Assembly: GCF_020216025.1 (NCBI RefSeq)
Contig: NZ_JAIWNC010000018.1
Span: 62,001-126,000, forward strand
From: Jidongwangia harbinensis
GTDB taxonomy: Bacteria; Actinomycetota; Actinomycetes; Mycobacteriales; Micromonosporaceae
Length of the DNA stretch: 64,000 bases
Direction: 5' to 3'
Of the stretch, positions 33,829-60,385 are shown piece after piece. Both the position numbers and the translations under genes were made by a program. The first letter of the stretch is position 1. Each line of letters starts with the position of its first letter. The notes under the pieces are model-generated. The model was not told where the DNA came from. It did no database searches and saw nothing but the letters and a program-made list of their open reading frames with translations.

Positions 33829-35742
33829 GGCGGCGGCCCGGGACGCGGCCAACCGTTCGAACGCGGTCAGCGACTCCGGGTTGGCCAGTGCGCCCCGGGC
33901 CGCCGCGGACTCCGACGGGGTGCCGGTGAGGATCCGTTTCACCGGCACCTCCAGCTTCTTCGCCGACAGGGTGCGGGGCACCGCGCGTACCTGATGGATC
34001 TCGTCCGGGACGTGCCGCGGCGACAGCGCGGCACGCAGCTCGCGCCGGATCCGGCCGCGGAGCTCGTCGTCGAGTTCCACCCCGTCCGCGAGCACCACGA
34101 ACAGCAGCAGCTCGTCGCCGTCGGCGTCGAGGTGCACGACGACCGAGTCCAGTACCCCGTCGATGCCCTCGACGACCGTGTAGAACTCGGCGGTGCCCAG
34201 CCGGACGCCGCCCCGGTTCAGGGTGGCGTCGGACCGGCCGGTGATCACGCAGCTGCCGTCCTCGGCGATGGTGATCCAGTCGCCGTGCCGCCAGACCCCC
34301 GGGTAGACCTCGAAGTACGCCTCCCGGTAGCGCCGGCCGTCCGGGTCGTTCCAGAAACCGACCGGCATGCTCGGCATCGGCGCCGTGATGACCAGCTCGC
34401 CCAGCTCACCGGTCACCGGCCGGCCCGCGGCGTCGAACGCCTCCACCTTCGCGCCCAGACACCGGCACGGTATGGCGCCCTCGGTCACCGGCAGCAGCGG
34501 CGCGCCGCCGACGAACCCGGTGCACACGTCGGTGCCGCCGGACAGCGACTGCAGCTGCAGGTTCGGGCCGACCGCGTCGTACACCCAGGCGAAGCCCTCC
34601 GGCGGCAACGGCGCGCCGGTCGAGCCGATCGCCCGGATCGACCGCTGTTCCACCGCCAGGCCGGCCTTGCGGCACGCCATCAGGAACGGCGCGGACACCC
34701 CGAGGTAGGTGACGTCCGGCAGCGTCCACAGCGTGGACAGGTCGGGAAAGCCGGGGTTGCCGTCGAACAGCACGATGGCCGAGCCCACCGCCGGGCCGCT
34801 GGCCAGGAAGTTCCACATCATCCAGCCGGTGGTGGTGAACCAGAAGAACCGGTCCCCCGGGCCCAGATCGTGGTGCAGCGCCAGCATCTTCAGGTGTTCG
34901 AGCAGGATGCCGCCGTGGCCGTGCACGATCGGCTTCGGCAGGCCGGTGGTGCCGGAGCTGTAGAGCACGTACAGCGGATGCGCGAACGGCACCGGAGCGA
35001 ACTCCAGCGGGTCGTCGCCGCCCAGGTCGGCCCAGTCGCCGCCGGCATGCAGGTAGCCGATCGTCACCACGTGCTCCACCGACGGCAGCGCGGCCCGGAT
35101 CTCGGCCACCTCGGCGCGCCGGTCGACCGCCTTGTCGCCGTACCGGTAGCCGTCCACCGCGACCAGCACCCGGGGCTCGATCTGCTGCCAGCGGTCGGTG
35201 ACGCTGCGGGTGCCGAACTCCGGCGCGCAGGACGAGAAGACCGCGCCCAGGCTGGCGGTGGCCAGCATCAGCACGTAGGTCTCCGGGATGTTCGGCGCGT
35301 AGGCCGCGACCCGGTCGCCCGGGCCGACGCCCAGACCCTTCAGCCCGGCCCGGACCCGCCGGACCTCCTCGCGCAGCTGCCGGGCGGTGAGCGTGGCCGG
35401 GCTCCGGGTCTGCGAGTACGCGAACACGACCGGCTCGTCGTCGGCCACACCGGGCATCCGGAGTACGTGCTCGGCGTAGTTCAGCGTGGCGCCCGGGAAC
35501 CAGCTCGCCCCCGGCATGGTGTCGTCGCCCAGCACGGCGGTCGGTTCGGTGTGCGCGATGATCTCGAAGTAGTCCCAGATCGAGCGCCAGAAGGCGGGCA
35601 GATCGGTGACCGACCACTGCCAGAGACCCGGGTAGTCGGTGACGTCGACGCCGCGCTCCTGCCGCAACCAGCTCAGATAGCGGCCCATCCGGGACTTCTC
35701 CGCCGCGTCGGCAGGCGGCGTCCACAACACTCTGCCCGTCAT
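33796..35742 (-). CDS. aacS: Acetoacetate-CoA ligase
   Basis: ATP-dependent activation of acetoacetate to acetoacetyl-CoA, 648 aa. The AMP-binding loop is YSSGTTGLPKPIVHGHGG, with further motifs FFWFTTTGWMMWNF, GSTGAPLPPEGF and the C-terminal catalytic Lys region TLSAKKLEVPVKRIL. The N-terminus (LWTPPADAAEKSRMGRYL) and WDYFEI block are specific for AacS over acetyl-CoA synthetase. ATG at 35742. A hotdog thioesterase gene lies 4 bp upstream on the same strand, a plausible lipid or ketone-body pairing. Overlaps TIGR03089 by 33 bp. Confidence 0.94.
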   Translation of the reverse strand: MTGRVLWTPPADAAEKSRMGRYLSWLRQERGVDVTDYPGLWQWSVTDLPAFWRSIWDYFEIIAHTEPTAVLGDDTMPGASWFPGATLNYAEHVLRMPGVADDEPVVFAYSQTRSPATLTARQLREEVRRVRAGLKGLGVGPGDRVAAYAPNIPETYVLMLATASLGAVFSSCAPEFGTRSVTDRWQQIEPRVLVAVDGYRYGDKAVDRRAEVAEIRAALPSVEHVVTIGYLHAGGDWADLGGDDPLEFAPVPFAHPLYVLYSSGTTGLPKPIVHGHGGILLEHLKMLALHHDLGPGDRFFWFTTTGWMMWNFLASGPAVGSAIVLFDGNPGFPDLSTLWTLPDVTYLGVSAPFLMACRKAGLAVEQRSIRAIGSTGAPLPPEGFAWVYDAVGPNLQLQSLSGGTDVCTGFVGGAPLLPVTEGAIPCRCLGAKVEAFDAAGRPVTGELGELVITAPMPSMPVGFWNDPDGRRYREAYFEVYPGVWRHGDWITIAEDGSCVITGRSDATLNRGGVRLGTAEFYTVVEGIDGVLDSVVVHLDADGDELLLFVVLADGVELDDELRGRIRRELRAALSPRHVPDEIHQVRAVPRTLSAKKLEVPVKRILTGTPSESAAARGALANPESLTAFERLAASRAAASGQGVGDPLG

Positions 35743-35746
35743 GCCC

Positions 35747-36280
35747 TTACCTTAATGATGTTTCAGGTGGGTCCGCCCGGGCCTGCTGGATGGCGGTGCG
35801 GCGGGCCAGGCGGTGCTCCCGCCGGATGATCGCCTCCCGGAACCGGCGCTGGTCCTCGCCGGTCTCCGGCACCACCGGCGGCACCGGCCGGGGATGACCG
35901 GAGACATCCACGGCCACGAACACGAGGTACGCGGTGGCCACGGTCAGCGGCACCCCGCCCGCGGTGTCCCAGCGCTCCGCGGCCAGCTTCACGCCGACCT
36001 CCATCGAACTGCTGCCGGTCCAGTTCACCTGCGCGTACGCATGCACCAGGTCACCCACCCGCACCGGCTCGGCGAACACGATCTCGTCGATCGCCGCGGT
36101 CACCGCCGTGCCACCGCTGTGCCGGGCCGCCGCCGCCCCGGCCACGTCGTCCACGAACTTCATCAACACCCCGCCGTGCACCGTGCCGTACAGGTTCACG
36201 TCGATCGCCGTCATGATCCGGCTGAGCGTGACCCGGGAATGCGCCGTGGGACGGCCGTCGAGATCGTTCATGGTGCTCAC
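35747..36280 (-). CDS. Acyl-CoA thioesterase, hotdog fold (YciA/BACH type)
   Basis: Hydrolyses acyl-CoA, 177 aa. The family block VNLYGTVHGGVLMKFVDDVAG carries the catalytic-loop residues, and AYLVFVAVD is the closing strand. GTG at 36280 or ATG at 36271. The third-last sense position region ends Ser-Leu-Arg with Leu encoded by TTA (35753-35755), rare in this genome. It precedes aacS by 4 bp. Confidence 0.9.
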   Translation of the reverse strand: MSTMNDLDGRPTAHSRVTLSRIMTAIDVNLYGTVHGGVLMKFVDDVAGAAAARHSGGTAVTAAIDEIVFAEPVRVGDLVHAYAQVNWTGSSSMEVGVKLAAERWDTAGGVPLTVATAYLVFVAVDVSGHPRPVPPVVPETGEDQRRFREAIIRREHRLARRTAIQQARADPPETSLR

Positions 36281-36354
36281 GGTACGGATGAGCTTTCCCG
36301 TCGTTGCCTGGTCCGGGTACGGTCCGGGGGCGAGCGAGCCACCGGGAGAGAACC

Positions 36355-38004
36355 TTGCGCCACCTCAGGTCGATTCTGTACGCCCTCGTCCTCGGCCCGG
36401 CGGTGTGGATCCTCAGCGGCGTCGGCCTCACCCAGGACCTGACCGGCCGCGCCCGGGACGCCGGCGGCTCCCTCGAGACGATCACCGCGGCGCTGTTGCT
36501 CCTGCTGGCCGGCACCGGGTACGCCATCCTGCTGCTCTCGCCGCTCTCCCCCGCCGGCCCCACCCTGACCGGCCTGATCTTCCTCGGCGTCGGCCTCTGG
36601 GGCCTGACCGCGCCGGACTCCTACGCCGGGGTGTGGCCGGCCGGCGTGACCCGGGAGGGCTTCGACCTCAGCCGGCCCGGGTACGCCCTCGCCGTCCTGC
36701 TGGCCGTGCCACTGCTGTGCACGGCACTGAGCGCACGCCGCTGGGCCCGGTACGAGCCCCCGGAACTGCCGCTGATCGGCACGCTCGGCCGGGCGCGCGG
36801 CAAGGCGGCGGTGGCGGGTACGCCGATCGCGGCGGAGCGGACCACGCTGATCAGCTCGGACGACCACACTCAGGTGATCCCCCCACCGGCGGACGCGCCT
36901 GCTCCTCCGGCGCCGGTGCCGGCCCGGGTGTCGCCGCCGGCCGAGGAAGCGACCACCGTTCTGCGGACAGGCGGCTCGGGGCAGGCCGACGAGCCGACCA
37001 CCGTCATCTCCCGGGCCGAGGAACCTACCGCCGCCCTCTCCGCGGTCGAGGAGCCGACCACCACTCTCGTCTCGGCCGAGGAACCCACCACTCTTCTCTC
37101 GCGGGACGGCGAACCCACTCCCCCGCGGAGCGACGAACCGACGGCGGGCCTCGGGCCGACCGGCGAAATCGCGGCGGACGAGCCCACCACCGCCTTGACA
37201 GACAGGGACGAGCCCTCCGCCGAGACCGACGAACCCACCACCGCCGCAACGCAGAACGACGACCCGATCGCACCCATCGCCGAGGCGGACGAGCCGACCG
37301 CCGCCGTCGCCATCGCGGAGGCGGACGAGCCGACCGTCGCCGTGACGGAGACGAACGAGCCGACCGTCGCCGTGGCGGAGGCGGACCAGCCCACCACGGC
37401 GATCGCAGAGACGGGTGCTGCGGCGCCCCCAGCCGTCGCAGCGACACCATCCCGCGACACCACCCCATCGGACAAGTCGGACTTGTTAGACAAGGGCCCC
37501 GGTGCGGCCGAGGAAGCCACCGAACCGCTCACCCCGCACGTCGATCCGCACCCGGACGACGAGGAGAAGACGCAGGTCATCCGCCTCGCCGCGGCCCGTT
37601 CGCACGACACCGACCACGCCTACGAACCCGGAACGGGCGAGACCACCCGGATCATCGGGCCGGGTGAACGTACCCAGATCATCGCCCGCCCCCAGCTCGA
37701 TATCCAGGCCCGCGCCGCCGCCCAGGCGGCCCATGACCGGGCCGCCCAGGAACGGGCGCGGCAGGCGTTCCGGGACCGTGCGGCACAGGAGCGCGCCCGG
37801 CAGGCGTTCGACGAGCGGGCGGCGCAGGAGGCTCGCGAACACGGCGAGCAGACCCAGGCGATCTCGGTACGCAAGGACCCGGCCGCTGTTCCCGGGCCCC
37901 GCAGCGTGCTCGACGTGGAGCGGCCGCCCGACGAGACGGACGAGACCCATCCGGCGATCCCGGAACAGCGCCGTCCCCCGACAGCCGAGGCCGACCAACC
38001 CTGA
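36355..38004 (+). CDS. Membrane protein with acidic DEPTT repeats and TQ-I motifs
   Basis: Unknown function, 549 aa from TTG at 36355, chosen because GGGAGAG lies 6 bp upstream and TM1 starts soon after. Residues about 5-125 have four membrane segments (ILYALVLGPAVWILSGVG; ITAALLLLLAGTGYAILLL; TGLIFLGVGLWGL; ALAVLLAVPLLCTAL). Residues about 190-370 contain over a dozen acidic repeats of the form (A/D)(E/D)EPTT. Residues 380-500 include THVI-like motifs (DDHTQVI, EKTQVI, TTRIIG, ERTQIIA, QTQAI) and two AAQERARQAF repeats. These Thr-rich acidic motifs look like phospho-Thr/FHA-type targets, which is inference. A TTA leucine codon lies at 37486. A repeat-rich region follows. Confidence 0.8.
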   Translation: MRHLRSILYALVLGPAVWILSGVGLTQDLTGRARDAGGSLETITAALLLLLAGTGYAILLLSPLSPAGPTLTGLIFLGVGLWGLTAPDSYAGVWPAGVTREGFDLSRPGYALAVLLAVPLLCTALSARRWARYEPPELPLIGTLGRARGKAAVAGTPIAAERTTLISSDDHTQVIPPPADAPAPPAPVPARVSPPAEEATTVLRTGGSGQADEPTTVISRAEEPTAALSAVEEPTTTLVSAEEPTTLLSRDGEPTPPRSDEPTAGLGPTGEIAADEPTTALTDRDEPSAETDEPTTAATQNDDPIAPIAEADEPTAAVAIAEADEPTVAVTETNEPTVAVAEADQPTTAIAETGAAAPPAVAATPSRDTTPSDKSDLLDKGPGAAEEATEPLTPHVDPHPDDEEKTQVIRLAAARSHDTDHAYEPGTGETTRIIGPGERTQIIARPQLDIQARAAAQAAHDRAAQERARQAFRDRAAQERARQAFDERAAQEAREHGEQTQAISVRKDPAAVPGPRSVLDVERPPDETDETHPAIPEQRRPPTAEADQP

Positions 38005-38248
38005 TCGGCACCGCCTCGTCCCCGCACTGCGGCCCTTGATCATCACCAGTGGAACACCAACGTCGCTTTTCCGCCCGGATAACCACACTGGCGTTCCACT
38101 GGAGCGCTCCACTGGAGCGCCACCGCTGCAACGCAGCCCCGCAGCCCCGCTGCGCCGATGCGCCGATGCGCCGATGCGGTCGGCGGAAGGTCGCGCCGAA
38201 CGGGGACAATCCCGACCATCCCGGCACCCGCGCGTCTGCCCGACGTCA

Positions 38249-38333
38249 GATCTTGGAGCCGGAAGCAAATCTTGGAGGCGGACGGCCCCCAGGAGGGCAG
38301 TTTCGCTCCAAGATTCGCCGCAGCCTCCAAGAT
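38249..38333. repeat. Nested inverted repeats, possible bidirectional terminator
   Basis: ATCTTGGAGC (38250) and ATCTTGGAGGC (38269) are followed by exact complements GCTCCAAGAT (38305) and GCCTCCAAGAT (38323). The order A-B-A'-B' allows alternative pairings, because A and B share nine bases. It lies between convergent transcription units. Confidence 0.7.
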
Positions 38334-38440
38334 CGCGGCACTCGGGACGGACCGGACCGCGCCAATCGGCCGTTATCGGACACGCTGCCGCCTCTACGCC
38401 CCCGCCACCATCCACAGTTCCGGCCCCACCGCACACGGAC

Positions 38441-38690
38441 GTGTGGAACTACGGCAAGGAGCGCACCCTGCCCCCACACAGCCCGACCGGCGCCACCAAC
38501 CGTGTGGCACTACGGCGCGGAGCGCACCCTCCCCCCACACAACCCGACCGGCGCCACCAACCGTGTGGCACTACGGCGCGGAGCGCACCCTCCCCCCACA
38601 CAGCCCGACCGGCGCCACCAACCGTGTGGCACTACGGCGCGGAGCACCCGCACAGCCCGACCCTGTGGACCTCCAGCGCGGAACGAACGT
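38441..38690. repeat. 61-bp tandem array III (three full, two partial copies)
   Basis: Units start at 38441, 38502, 38563 and 38624, exactly 61 bp apart; the fourth is shortened and a partial copy begins near 38663. The unit opens GTGTGGCACT, then ACGGCGCGGAGCGCACC, then CCCCCCACACA and a tail GACCGGCGCCACCAACC. It ends about 10 bp from the mbtH stop, at the 3' end of the siderophore NRPS transcript. Confidence 0.95.
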
Positions 38691-38699
38691 CCGGCGTCT

Positions 38700-38911
38700 C
38701 TATGCCTCCTTCGACATCGCCTCGATCAGGGACTGCGGGCGCATGTCGGTCCAGTGCGCCTCGACATGGTCCAGGCACTCCTGCCGGGACGCCGGACCGT
38801 GTGCCACCGTCCAGCCGGCCGGGACGTCCGCGAACGACGGCCACAGGCTGTGCTGGTTCTCCTCGTTGACCAGCACCAGGAAGGTGCCGTCCGGGTCGTC
38901 GAAGGGGTTCG

Positions 38912-38915
<4 letters not shown>
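38700..38915 (-). CDS. mbtH: MbtH-like protein
   Basis: Small chaperone of 71 aa that binds and activates adenylation domains of NRPSs. The diagnostic NEENQHSLWP with downstream PAGWTVAHGPASRQECLDHVEAHWTDMRP is intact, including the three conserved Trp. ATG at 38915 overlaps the NRPS stop by 4 bp (ATGA), so it is translated after the NRPS on one message and probably serves its adenylation domains. 61-bp array III follows. Confidence 0.97.
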
Positions 38916-57079
<18,164 letters not shown>

Positions 57080-57155
57080 AGTGGATCCACCTTCGGGTCG
57101 GTACGGCAGGGCGGAGCGCCCGCCCTGCGGGGAGGTGCGGTGCGGTGTGGTCCGG

Positions 57156-58481
57156 TCAGACCGGGCTGGCCGCCGGGGTGAGTTCGGCGCTGCGGTGCGC
57201 GACGACCGAGTCGAGGATCTCGGCGGCCCGGACGGCGGCGTTGGAGAGCAGCGACGAGCTGATGCCGTGGCTGTGCTCGGTACCGCCCTGCAGGTAGACG
57301 CCGGCCCGCAGCAGCGGATCCGTGGCCACCCGGTAGTCGCGGTTCACCCGCAGCAGCCCGACCGGATCGCGGTGGCAGTACGCGTCCAGCTCGCCCAGCA
57401 GCGGCCCGGGTTCCACCGGCGCGTATCCGGTGGCGCAGACCAGCACGTCCGCCTCGATGGTGGTCCGGGTGCCGGTGGCCAGCGTCTCCACCGCGACCCG
57501 GACCCCGGTGTCGTGCGGCGTGGCGCCGGTGAGCCGGGACATGTTGAGCACCCGCAGGCGTTCCCGGCCGAGCACCCGCTCCTGGTACGACCGGCGGTAG
57601 AGGTCGGCGATGAGGTCGGCGTCCACCACCGAGTAGTTGGTGTTCGCGTGGTAGCCGACGAGCTGGGCCTTCACCTCCGGCGGCGCGACGTAGAACTCGT
57701 CGACCGCGGCCGGGTCGAAGATGCGGTTGGCGAACGAGCTGTCGTCGGCCGGGCTGTAGCCGTACCGGGCGAACACCGCGCACACCTCGGCGTCGGCGAA
57801 CCGCTCGTGCAGGTACGCGGTCACCTCGGCGGCGCTCTGCCCGGCGCCGACCACGACGAACCGGGACGGCGCGGGGCCGTCGGCCAGCCGGTCCACGTTG
57901 CGCAGCAGGTCGCTGTTGTGCCAGATGCGGTCGCCGGTGGTGACGCCGGCCGGCAGCTGGGGCCGCAGCCCGGTCGCCACGACCAGGTTCCGGGCCCGGT
58001 ACGTGGTCTGCCCGGCGGGCGTCCGCACGAGCACGTCGACCAGGTCGATGTCCGGGTCGACGCCGGTCACCGGCCGCACGTCGACCACCTCGTGGCCGTA
58101 CCGCACCAGCTCGTCGACCTGCGCGGCGGCCCACTCGAGGTAGTCGTGGAACTCGACCCGCAGCGGGAACAGGGTCTTGTGGTTGATGAAGTCGATCAGC
58201 CGGCCACGACTGTGCAGATAGGACAGGAAGCTGAACCGGCTGGTCGGGTCGCGCAGCGTCGCGAGGTCCTTCAGGAACGACACCTGCATGGTGGCGTCCT
58301 CCAGCAGCATGCCCCGGTGCCAGCCGAAACTCGGCTGCCGCTCTAGGAACACCGACGTGACGGGATCGTCACCGCCGCCCCGCTCGGTCAGTGCGACCGC
58401 GAGGGCCAGATTGGACGGTCCGAACCCGACTCCGACGATGTCGTAGACCGGCACCGCATCATGCGGCAAAGCATCCGTCAT
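57156..58481 (-). CDS. L-ornithine/L-lysine N-monooxygenase
   Basis: FAD- and NADPH-dependent N-hydroxylase that makes the hydroxamate precursor (N5-hydroxyornithine or N6-hydroxylysine). It is 441 aa from ATG at 58481. The FAD loop is VGVGFGPSNLALAVAL, followed by MQVSFLKDLATLRDPTSRFSFLSYL, the NADPH loop VVVGAGQSAAEVTAYL and the C-terminal ATGYAP motif. The hydroxyornithine-type pocket in NRPS module 3 favours ornithine as substrate. It leads the monooxygenase-NRPS-mbtH transcript, with an iron box 18 bp upstream of its start. Confidence 0.93.
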   Translation of the reverse strand: MTDALPHDAVPVYDIVGVGFGPSNLALAVALTERGGGDDPVTSVFLERQPSFGWHRGMLLEDATMQVSFLKDLATLRDPTSRFSFLSYLHSRGRLIDFINHKTLFPLRVEFHDYLEWAAAQVDELVRYGHEVVDVRPVTGVDPDIDLVDVLVRTPAGQTTYRARNLVVATGLRPQLPAGVTTGDRIWHNSDLLRNVDRLADGPAPSRFVVVGAGQSAAEVTAYLHERFADAEVCAVFARYGYSPADDSSFANRIFDPAAVDEFYVAPPEVKAQLVGYHANTNYSVVDADLIADLYRRSYQERVLGRERLRVLNMSRLTGATPHDTGVRVAVETLATGTRTTIEADVLVCATGYAPVEPGPLLGELDAYCHRDPVGLLRVNRDYRVATDPLLRAGVYLQGGTEHSHGISSSLLSNAAVRAAEILDSVVAHRSAELTPAASPV

Positions 58482-58499
58482 GACCACCCCTCGCTCGAT

Positions 58500-58518
58500 T
58501 TAGGGTAGGCTAACCTCA
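58500..58518. promoter_or_regulatory. IdeR/DtxR iron box in the divergent siderophore promoter
   Basis: TTAGGGTAGGCTAACCTCA matches the IdeR/DtxR consensus at 17 of 19 positions. It lies between the divergent N-monooxygenase/NRPS and formyltransferase genes, so one site can repress both. Confidence 0.85.
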
Positions 58519-58556
58519 ATCCCTAAACCGGTCAACGTGACGCCCGGAGGCGCCCG

Positions 58557-59504
58557 ATGCGAGTCATCCTGTTCGGCTACCAGACCTGGGGGCACCGCAC
58601 CCTGCAGGCCCTGCTGAACTCCCCGCACGAGGTCGCACTCGTGGTCACCCACCCGCGCAGCGACCACGCGTACGAGCAGATGTGGGACGACTCGGTGGCC
58701 GATCTGGCCAGGGCTAACGGGATTCCCACCATCCTCAAGCAACGGCCGGACGACGAGCTGGCCGACGAGGTCAAGCGCGCCGACGCGGACATCATCGTGG
58801 CCACGAACTGGCGCACCTGGCTGCCGCCGGAGATCTACGACACTCCCCGGCTCGGCACGCTGAACCTGCACGACTCGCTGCTGCCGTCGTACGCCGGCTT
58901 CTCGCCCCTGGTCTGGGCCCTGATCAACGGGGAACCGGAGGTCGGGGTGACCGCCCACCTGATGGACGCGGAACTGGACGCCGGCGACATCGTGCTGCAG
59001 CGGTCCGTCCCGGTCGGGCCCACCGACACCACCGCGGACCTGTTCCACCGCACGCTGGAACTGTTCGGCCCGCTCACCGTGGACGGGCTGGCACTGGTCG
59101 AGTCCGGGCGCCGCGACTTCGTGCCGCAGGACCGGACCCGCGCCAGCTTCTTCCACAAGCGGTCCATCGAGGACAGTCGAATCGACTGGAACTGGCCCGC
59201 CGAGGACCTGGAACGGTTCGTCCGGGCGCTGTGCGACCCGTACCCGAACGCGTTCACCACCTACCGCGGACAGCGGCTGCGGATCATCGAGGCCGGCGTG
59301 TCCCGGGGCTGCTACGGCGGCACGCCGGGCCGGGTCTTCATCCGGGAGGACGACGGCATCGTGATCGTGGCCGGCGCCGATGCCCGCCGCGGACGCAACC
59401 ACGGGCTGCTGGTCAAGCGCGTCCGCACCGAGGACGACACCGACCACGCCGCCGTCGACTTCTTCCAGACCATGGGCGGTTACCTGGGCGAGCGAGGCGC
59501 CTGA
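58557..59504 (+). CDS. Hydroxyornithine formyltransferase-like (methionyl-tRNA formyltransferase family)
   Basis: Likely formylates N5-hydroxyornithine using 10-formyl-tetrahydrofolate, as CchA does for coelichelin. It is 315 aa. The formyl_trans_N core shows NLHDSLLPSYAGFSPLVWALINGEPEVG with the catalytic Asn-His region, then TAHLMDAELDAGDI with the conserved Asp. A C-terminal OB-like part begins near YPNAFTTYRGQRLRI. ATG at 58557 has CGGAGG 7 bp upstream. A true tRNA enzyme is less likely given divergent linkage to the N-hydroxylase and the shared iron box. Confidence 0.87.
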   Translation: MRVILFGYQTWGHRTLQALLNSPHEVALVVTHPRSDHAYEQMWDDSVADLARANGIPTILKQRPDDELADEVKRADADIIVATNWRTWLPPEIYDTPRLGTLNLHDSLLPSYAGFSPLVWALINGEPEVGVTAHLMDAELDAGDIVLQRSVPVGPTDTTADLFHRTLELFGPLTVDGLALVESGRRDFVPQDRTRASFFHKRSIEDSRIDWNWPAEDLERFVRALCDPYPNAFTTYRGQRLRIIEAGVSRGCYGGTPGRVFIREDDGIVIVAGADARRGRNHGLLVKRVRTEDDTDHAAVDFFQTMGGYLGERGA

Positions 59505-59523
59505 GCGGCCAACGCGGCCGGGC

Positions 59524-60384
59524 CTAGTTCGGTTGGGCCTGGCCGCGCCGCCAGTAACCCATGAAGGCGACCGAGCGCCGGTCCACGCCGCGCTCCCCCA
59601 CCAGGAACCGCCGCAGCGCCACGACGGTTCCGGCCTCGCCGGCCAGCCAGGCGTAGTCGCGGCCTTCCGCGGCAGCATCCGGGTCGGGCACCGCCCAGTC
59701 CGACTCATCGACCAGGTCCGGCTCCGCCCGGCCCGCCGCCGTGCCGAACAGATCACCGGCCAGCTCCCGGACCACCGGCAGCAGCGACTCGCCACGGGAC
59801 CGCGCGAGGAAGTGCACGGTCACCCCGTCCGGCGCGTCGAACGGCACCGCGTCGGCCGGCTCGGGCACCTCGGCCACGATCGTCGCGGGACGGCCCGGCG
59901 GTAACGCCTCGGCGATGGCCGCGGCGGCCGGCAACGCCGCCTCGTCCGCGGCGATCAGCAGCCGGCCGGCGGCGGGCGGCGCCCAGGCCACGTCGGCGGC
60001 CGGATCCGAGGCGCCGGCGACCGGGCCGATGATGATCAGCGGATCGCCCGGCCGGGCCCGCCCCGCCCACCGCGACGCCGGTCCGGCGTCGCCGTGCACC
60101 ACGAAGTCGATGTCCAGCTCGCACGCCTCCGGCCGGAACGACCGCACGGTGTACGTGCGCAACGGCGGCCGCGTCGCGTCGGGCGCGGCCCGCCAGCGGT
60201 CGAACCAGTCGTCCGCCGTGTACTCCCGCCGGTCGCCGTCGCAGAACAGCAGGTTGATCCGCTGGTCGAAACCGTGTGCCGCGAAGTGGGTCAGGTCGTC
60301 GTCGGCGAGGGTGACCCGGGTGAACACCGGACTGAGCCGGCGCACCCGGGCCACCCGCACCGCGAAGGGACGATCCTCCGCCAT
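59524..60384 (-). CDS. Siderophore-interacting protein (FAD ferric reductase)
   Basis: Cytoplasmic NAD(P)H/FAD reductase that releases iron from the imported ferric siderophore. It is 286 aa of the SIP/ViuB family. FAD-binding residues lie in PPLRTYTVRSFRPE (the R-x-Y-T pattern), VVHGDAGPASRWAGRARPGDPL is the following phosphate-binding segment, and the C-terminus has DYAWLAGEAGTVVALRRFL. ATG at 60384, 1 bp after the receptor gene stop. Convergent with the formyltransferase (19-bp gap). Confidence 0.93.
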   Translation of the reverse strand: MAEDRPFAVRVARVRRLSPVFTRVTLADDDLTHFAAHGFDQRINLLFCDGDRREYTADDWFDRWRAAPDATRPPLRTYTVRSFRPEACELDIDFVVHGDAGPASRWAGRARPGDPLIIIGPVAGASDPAADVAWAPPAAGRLLIAADEAALPAAAAIAEALPPGRPATIVAEVPEPADAVPFDAPDGVTVHFLARSRGESLLPVVRELAGDLFGTAAGRAEPDLVDESDWAVPDPDAAAEGRDYAWLAGEAGTVVALRRFLVGERGVDRRSVAFMGYWRRGQAQPN

Positions 60385-60385
60385 G

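Larger units (their letters stand above)
38005..38699. other. 0.7-kb non-coding region between convergent units
   Basis: No gene is supported here. The region holds an inverted repeat (CCAGTGGAAC at 38046 with its complement at 38093), a 13-bp tandem pair TCCACTGGAGCGC (38095-38120), three CGCCGATG octamers (38153-38176), nested inverted repeats at 38249-38333, and 61-bp array III up to the mbtH stop. Confidence 0.8.

Noticed and set aside
57080..57155. Iron box directly before the NRPS gene
   Set aside because: The 76-bp gap has only a GC hairpin-like GGGCGG/CCGCCC element; no match to the IdeR consensus, so the NRPS is probably read from the N-monooxygenase promoter.
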